Part shown: one piece after another, positions 5,631 through 8,329 of the stretch | Layout: every line of letters begins with the position of its first letter | Numbering within the stretch: the stretch's first letter is position 1 | Assembly (NCBI GenBank): GCA_027306955.1 | Contig: DAHUXX010000046.1 | Location: forward strand, 1-8,329 | Origin: Acetobacteraceae bacterium | GTDB lineage: Bacteria > Pseudomonadota > Alphaproteobacteria > Acetobacterales > Acetobacteraceae | Direction of reading: 5' to 3' | DNA length: 8,329 nucleotides | Made by a program: the position numbers and the translations under genes | The notes under the pieces: generated by a model | What the model saw: only the letters and a program-made list of their open reading frames with translations | Database searches by the model: none | Told to the model about the DNA's origin: nothing

Positions 5631-6152
5631 ATGTCGGGCGGCCTGATCGCCATGGGCGTCATCGGTCGCCCGCACGGCGTGCGGGGGCTGGTGCGCGTCG
5701 CCAGCTTCACCGCGGATCCCGCCGATCTCGCCACCTATCCGCTCCAGGACGAGCGCGGACGGCGCTTCGTGCTGGAGTGGCGGGGCGACGGGATCGCGGC
5801 GATGGGCGAAATGGTTGGTGGCGAGACACGCTGGGTGCGCGACCGCGACGCGGCGGCCCGGCTCACCAATCTTCGCCTCTATGCCCCGCGCGAGACGCTG
5901 CCGCCGGCCGGGGAGGACGAGTTCTACCTCGCCGACCTCGTCGGCATGGCCGCATTCGACGCGCGGGGCAAGAAACTGGGCACCGTCGAGGCGGTGCACG
6001 ACTACGGCGCGGGGGCGAGCCTGGAGATCACCGGCTCGCACGCGGGGGCGCTGCTCGTGCCGTTCACCCGCGCCTGCGTGCCGGAGGTGGATCTGGTCGG
6101 CCGCCGGGTCACCGTGGTGCCGCCGGCGGACGTGATCGGGGAAGCGACGTGA
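5631..6152 (+). CDS. rimM: Ribosome maturation factor RimM
   Basis: RimM assists maturation of the 30S head by binding ribosomal protein S19 and 16S rRNA. The 173-aa product has the RimM N-domain (about 1-90) with GRPHGVRG at 12-19 and a C-terminal PRC-barrel (about 96-168). The barrel starts with EDEFYLADLVGM and ends with LLVPFTRACVPEVDLVGRRV. Length is normal for the family. ATG 5631 was chosen because AAGGG at 5623-5627, overlapping the rpsP stop, is well placed; an internal ATG at 5652 lacks such a site. Its TGA stop overlaps the GTG start of trmD by 4 nt. Neighbouring S16 and TrmD match the classical operon order, so co-expression with ribosome synthesis is expected. Confidence 0.97.
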   Translation: MSGGLIAMGVIGRPHGVRGLVRVASFTADPADLATYPLQDERGRRFVLEWRGDGIAAMGEMVGGETRWVRDRDAAARLTNLRLYAPRETLPPAGEDEFYLADLVGMAAFDARGKKLGTVEAVHDYGAGASLEITGSHAGALLVPFTRACVPEVDLVGRRVTVVPPADVIGEAT

Positions 6153-6880
6153 CCTTCCGCGCCACGATCGCGACGCTGTTCCCGGAACTGTTCCCGGGGC
6201 CGCTCGGAATCTCGATTCCCGGGCGCGCGCTGGAAGCCGGGTTGTGGTCGCTGGAGCTGCGCAACCTGCGCGAGTTCGGCATCGGCCCGCACCGCAACGT
6301 GGACGACACGCCCTTCGGCGGCGGCGCGGGGATGGTGCTGCGGCCGGACGTGGCTGACGCGGCGCTGGCGGGCACCGAGGACGGCCGGCCCGCGCTCTGC
6401 CTCACGCCGCGCGGCCGGCGCTTCGGCCAGGTCCGCGCGCGGGAACTCGCGGCCGGGCCGGGCGTGGTGGTGCTGTGCGGGCGGTTCGAGGGCATCGACC
6501 AGCGGCTGATCGAGGCGCGTGGGATGGAGGAGGTCTCGCTTGGCGATTTCGTGCTCGCCGGCGGCGAGGTGGCGGCGATGGCGCTGCTGGAGGCGACCGT
6601 TCGCCTGCTGCCCGGCGCGATCACCGCCGAGAGCGCCGCGGAGGAGAGCTTCTCGGGCGGGCTGCTGGAATACCCGCACTACACGCGCCCGGCGCAGTGG
6701 CGGGGCCGCGCGGTGCCGCCGGTGCTGCTTTCCGGCAACCACGCGGCGATCGCTTCCTGGCGGCGGGACGAGGCGGCGCGGGCCACGCGCGAGCGCCGGC
6801 CGGACCTGTGGGCAAGCCGCCCCCCGGACGAACCGGCGGACGATCCGGTGGACGAAATGCGCGGCAAGCATGCGCGATGA
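6149..6880 (+). CDS. trmD: tRNA (guanine-N1-)-methyltransferase TrmD
   Basis: TrmD is a SPOUT-class trefoil-knot enzyme that methylates G37 of tRNAs with S-adenosylmethionine, preventing +1 frameshifts. The 243-aa product shows the family motifs in order: TLFPELF at the N-terminus, VDDTPFGGGAGMV (51-63) and VLCGRFEGIDQRL (108-120). They continue with EEVSLGDFVLAGGE (127-140), the knot region, and ESFSGGLLEYPHYTRPAQW (166-184). PPVLLSGNH follows. Arg152 in VRLLPG matches E. coli Arg154. At the position of the E. coli catalytic Asp169 this protein has Glu166. The GTG start at 6149 overlaps the rimM stop in GTGA (6149-6152), a typical translational-coupling junction, and gives the normal family start MTFRATIATLFP. 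The C-terminal linker is rich in Asp and Pro. rplS follows after a 57-nt gap containing a hairpin. Confidence 0.97.
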   Translation: MTFRATIATLFPELFPGPLGISIPGRALEAGLWSLELRNLREFGIGPHRNVDDTPFGGGAGMVLRPDVADAALAGTEDGRPALCLTPRGRRFGQVRARELAAGPGVVVLCGRFEGIDQRLIEARGMEEVSLGDFVLAGGEVAAMALLEATVRLLPGAITAESAAEESFSGGLLEYPHYTRPAQWRGRAVPPVLLSGNHAAIASWRRDEAARATRERRPDLWASRPPDEPADDPVDEMRGKHAR

Positions 6881-6896
6881 CACGTTGCAACAACTG

Positions 6897-6920
6897 GCGC
6901 GGCGCCCTAAGGGGTCGCGC
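6897..6920 (+). other. Intercistronic hairpin immediately before the rplS ribosome-binding site
   Basis: GCGCGGC (6897-6903) pairs with GTCGCGC (6914-6920, one G-U pair), and CCC (6905-6907) pairs with GGG (6911-6913) around loop TAA, leaving only G6904 bulged. The 10-bp stem ends two bases before the GAGGAG of rplS (6923-6928). There is no T-run behind it. A role as an RNA processing or stability element, or in setting rplS expression apart from trmD, is possible but unproven. Confidence 0.4.
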
Positions 6921-6937
6921 TTGAGGAGTTTAAGCCG

Positions 6938-7312
6938 ATGAACATGATCCAGACCCTTGAGGCCGAGCAGGTCGCGAAGCTGACGGCGGCGCGGCCCGTG
7001 CCGCGGTTCCGCCCGGGCGACACGCTGCGCGTTTCCGTGCGCGTGATCGAGGGCGAGCGCACCCGTACCCAGGCTTTCGAGGGCGTGTGCATCGCGCGCT
7101 CGAACAAGGGCATCAACAGCAACTTCACGGTGCGCAAGATCAGCTATGGCGAGGGCGTGGAGCGCGTGTTCCCGCTCTATGCGCCGACGATCGCGGAGAT
7201 TGCCGTGGTGCGCCAGGGCGATGTGCGTCGCGCGAAGCTCTATTACCTGCGCGACCGGCGCGGCAAGTCGGCGCGTATCGCCGAGCGCGCGCGAGAGAAC
7301 GAGACGGAATAG
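6938..7312 (+). CDS. rplS: 50S ribosomal protein L19
   Basis: L19 sits at the interface of the 50S and 30S subunits and contributes to an intersubunit bridge. The 124-aa product has the L19 hallmarks FRPGDTLRVSVRVIEGERTR, QAFEGVCIARSNKGINSNFTVRK (split by family numbering), the conserved GEGVERVFPLYAPTI and RRAKLYYLRDRRGKSARI near the end. A short acidic tail (ERARENETE) makes it about nine residues longer than the E. coli protein. ATG 6938 has GAGGAG at 6923-6928, nine bases upstream; ATG 6944, two codons on, would leave a 15-nt gap. It ends the translation operon, and the palindromic element begins 3 nt after its TAG stop. Confidence 0.97.
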   Translation: MNMIQTLEAEQVAKLTAARPVPRFRPGDTLRVSVRVIEGERTRTQAFEGVCIARSNKGINSNFTVRKISYGEGVERVFPLYAPTIAEIAVVRQGDVRRAKLYYLRDRRGKSARIAERARENETE

Positions 7313-7314
7313 AA

Positions 7315-7430
7315 CCAGGGGCTTTGCCCCCGGACCCCACTGATGCCGTCAGGCCCCAGACCCCCGAATTCGGGATCCAAGGGCCGCGGGCCCTTGGCGG
7401 GTCCAGGGCAGAGCCCTGGCCTTCTGGGGG
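7315..7430. repeat. Palindromic intergenic element (nested inverted repeats)
   Basis: Almost the whole rplS-leuC gap is built of inverted repeats. Local hairpins are GGGGC-TTT-GCCCC (7318-7330), the 12-bp palindrome CCCGAATTCGGG (7363-7374), a 9-bp stem from CCAAGGGCC (7377-7385) with GGCCCTTGG-type partner (7389-7397), and CCAGGGC-AGA-GCCCTGG (7403-7419). In addition the left arm (7315-7337) and right arm (7399-7419) are near inverted copies of each other, anchored by GGACCC (7332-7337) and GGGTCC (7399-7404). I remember similar GC-rich modules between genes of Acetobacteraceae and related alphaproteobacteria, so a dispersed REP-like family is likely. The closing G-run (7426-7430) also serves as the leuC ribosome-binding site. 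It may end transcription after rplS, but there is no T-tract. Confidence 0.75.
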
Positions 7431-7434
7431 AAAC

Positions 7435-8329
7435 ATGGCCAAGACACTCTTCGATAAAGTCTGGGACGCACACGTCGTCGAGCGCCTGCAGGACGGCACC
7501 TGCGTGCTCTACATCGACCGCCACCTCGTCCACGAGGTGACCTCGCCGCAGGCCTTCGAGGGGCTGCGCATGGCCGGCCGCAGGGTGCGCCGGCCGGACG
7601 CCACCATCGCCGTGGTGGACCACAACGTTCCCACCACCGACCGCAAATCCGGCATCAAGGAAGCGGATTCGCGCCTGCAGGTGGAGACGCTGGAACGCAA
7701 CGTCGCGGCGTTCGGCGTGCCCTATATCCCGCTGCTCGACGACCGGCAGGGTATCGTCCACATCATCGGGCCGGAACTGGGCGCCTCGCTGCCGGGAATG
7801 ACCATCGTCTGCGGTGACTCCCACACCTCGACGCACGGCGCGCTTGGCTCGCTCGCCTTCGGCATCGGCACCTCGGAGGTGGAGCACGTGCTCGCCACCC
7901 AGACGTTGCTGCAGAAGCCGGCGAAGAACATGAAGGTCGCTGTCGAGGGCACCCTGCCCTTCGGCGTCACCGCCAAGGACATCGTGCTCGCCATCATCGG
8001 GCGCATCGGCACCGCCGGCGGCACCGGGCACGTGATCGAGTACACCGGCTCCGCCATCAGGGCACTCGACATGGCCGGGCGCATGACGGTCTGCAACATG
8101 TCGATCGAGGGCGGCGCGCGCGCGGGCATGATCGCGCCCGACGAGACCACCTTCGAGTACGTCCGCGGCCGGCCGATGGCGCCCGCGGGCGAGGCGCTGG
8201 AGCGCGCGATCGCCTGGTGGAAGACGCTGCCGTCGGACCCCGGCGCGCACTACGACAAGGTGGTGGAGATCGACGCCGCGAGCATCGCGCCGATGGTGAC
8301 CTGGGGCACCAGCCCCGAGGCGGTGGCGC
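7435..8329 (+). CDS. leuC: 3-isopropylmalate dehydratase large subunit (3' end outside window)
   Basis: LeuC with LeuD forms the [4Fe-4S] isomerase that converts 2-isopropylmalate to 3-isopropylmalate in leucine biosynthesis. The first 298 residues are present and the frame is open at the right edge. Recognisable aconitase-family stretches are MAKTLFDKVWDAHVV at the start, YIDRHLVHEVTSPQAFEGL (26-44), VDHNVPT (61-67), and GDSHTSTHGALGSLAFGIGT (127-146). NMSIEGGARAGMIAPDETTF (221-240) is another, and VTWGTSPE closes the window. The three cluster-binding Cys residues of the family lie beyond the edge, so catalytic completeness cannot be checked. The missing part is roughly the last third. ATG 7435 is preceded by GGGGGAAAC, whose G-run is the end of the palindromic element. 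leuD would be expected downstream. Separation from rplS by the repeat suggests its own promoter or read-through, which I cannot decide. Confidence 0.97.
   Translation, partial: MAKTLFDKVWDAHVVERLQDGTCVLYIDRHLVHEVTSPQAFEGLRMAGRRVRRPDATIAVVDHNVPTTDRKSGIKEADSRLQVETLERNVAAFGVPYIPLLDDRQGIVHIIGPELGASLPGMTIVCGDSHTSTHGALGSLAFGIGTSEVEHVLATQTLLQKPAKNMKVAVEGTLPFGVTAKDIVLAIIGRIGTAGGTGHVIEYTGSAIRALDMAGRMTVCNMSIEGGARAGMIAPDETTFEYVRGRPMAPAGEALERAIAWWKTLPSDPGAHYDKVVEIDAASIAPMVTWGTSPEAVA

Noticed and set aside
5142..6041. Open frame of 299 codons on the - strand opposite ffh, rpsP and rimM
   Set aside because: Arg/His/Ala-rich shadow of certain coding sequence on the other strand.
7315..7430. CRISPR array or tRNA gene in the rplS-leuC gap
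   Set aside because: The repeats are inverted, of differing sequence and without spacers of regular length, and no cloverleaf or CCA-end pattern is present.
7343..7540. Short + strand open frame across the palindromic element into leuC
   Set aside because: It runs out of frame with leuC and is Pro/Gly-rich because of the repeats; there is no ribosome-binding site.

Overview
The window is very GC-rich and carries housekeeping genes of a clearly alphaproteobacterial type. The gene order (thrS-infC; ffh-rpsP-rimM-trmD-rplS followed by leuC), a Hint-domain protein and a palindromic spacer of a kind I associate with acetic-acid bacteria and relatives suggest Rhodospirillales, most likely Acetobacteraceae. 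That placement is inferred from gene content and style, not from a database search.

Left block (1-1470, + strand): the 3' end of thrS; infC, read as starting at a non-canonical AUA codon at 324; and a small membrane protein of the DUF4337 type. Middle block (1488-3649, - strand): a 602-aa probably exported protein with a beta-rich N-terminus, a Hedgehog/intein-type (Hint) autoprocessing domain and a conserved-looking C-terminal module, followed 17 nt later by a small DUF167/YggU protein. This pair converges on the DUF4337 gene and diverges from ffh. It is the only accessory-looking part of the window.

Right block (3890-8329, + strand): a compact translation and protein-targeting operon. It encodes the SRP GTPase Ffh, ribosomal protein S16, the 16S maturation factor RimM, the tRNA m1G37 methyltransferase TrmD and ribosomal protein L19. 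Tight spacing (6 nt between rpsP and rimM, a 4-nt overlap between rimM and trmD) points to co-transcription and translational coupling. A roughly 115-bp nest of GC-rich inverted repeats then separates rplS from leuC, the leucine-biosynthesis isopropylmalate isomerase large subunit, which runs off the right edge.

The noncoding signals most worth attention are the infC start site, the AT-rich divergent spacer with dyads upstream of the Hint gene, a terminator-like hairpin and an overlapping alternative pairing in the ffh leader, a hairpin just before the rplS ribosome-binding site, and the palindromic element before leuC. I saw no CRISPR array, insertion sequence, tRNA or rRNA. I cannot claim a wholly new system. 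The Hint protein with its uncharacterised C-terminal module is the best candidate for new biology.
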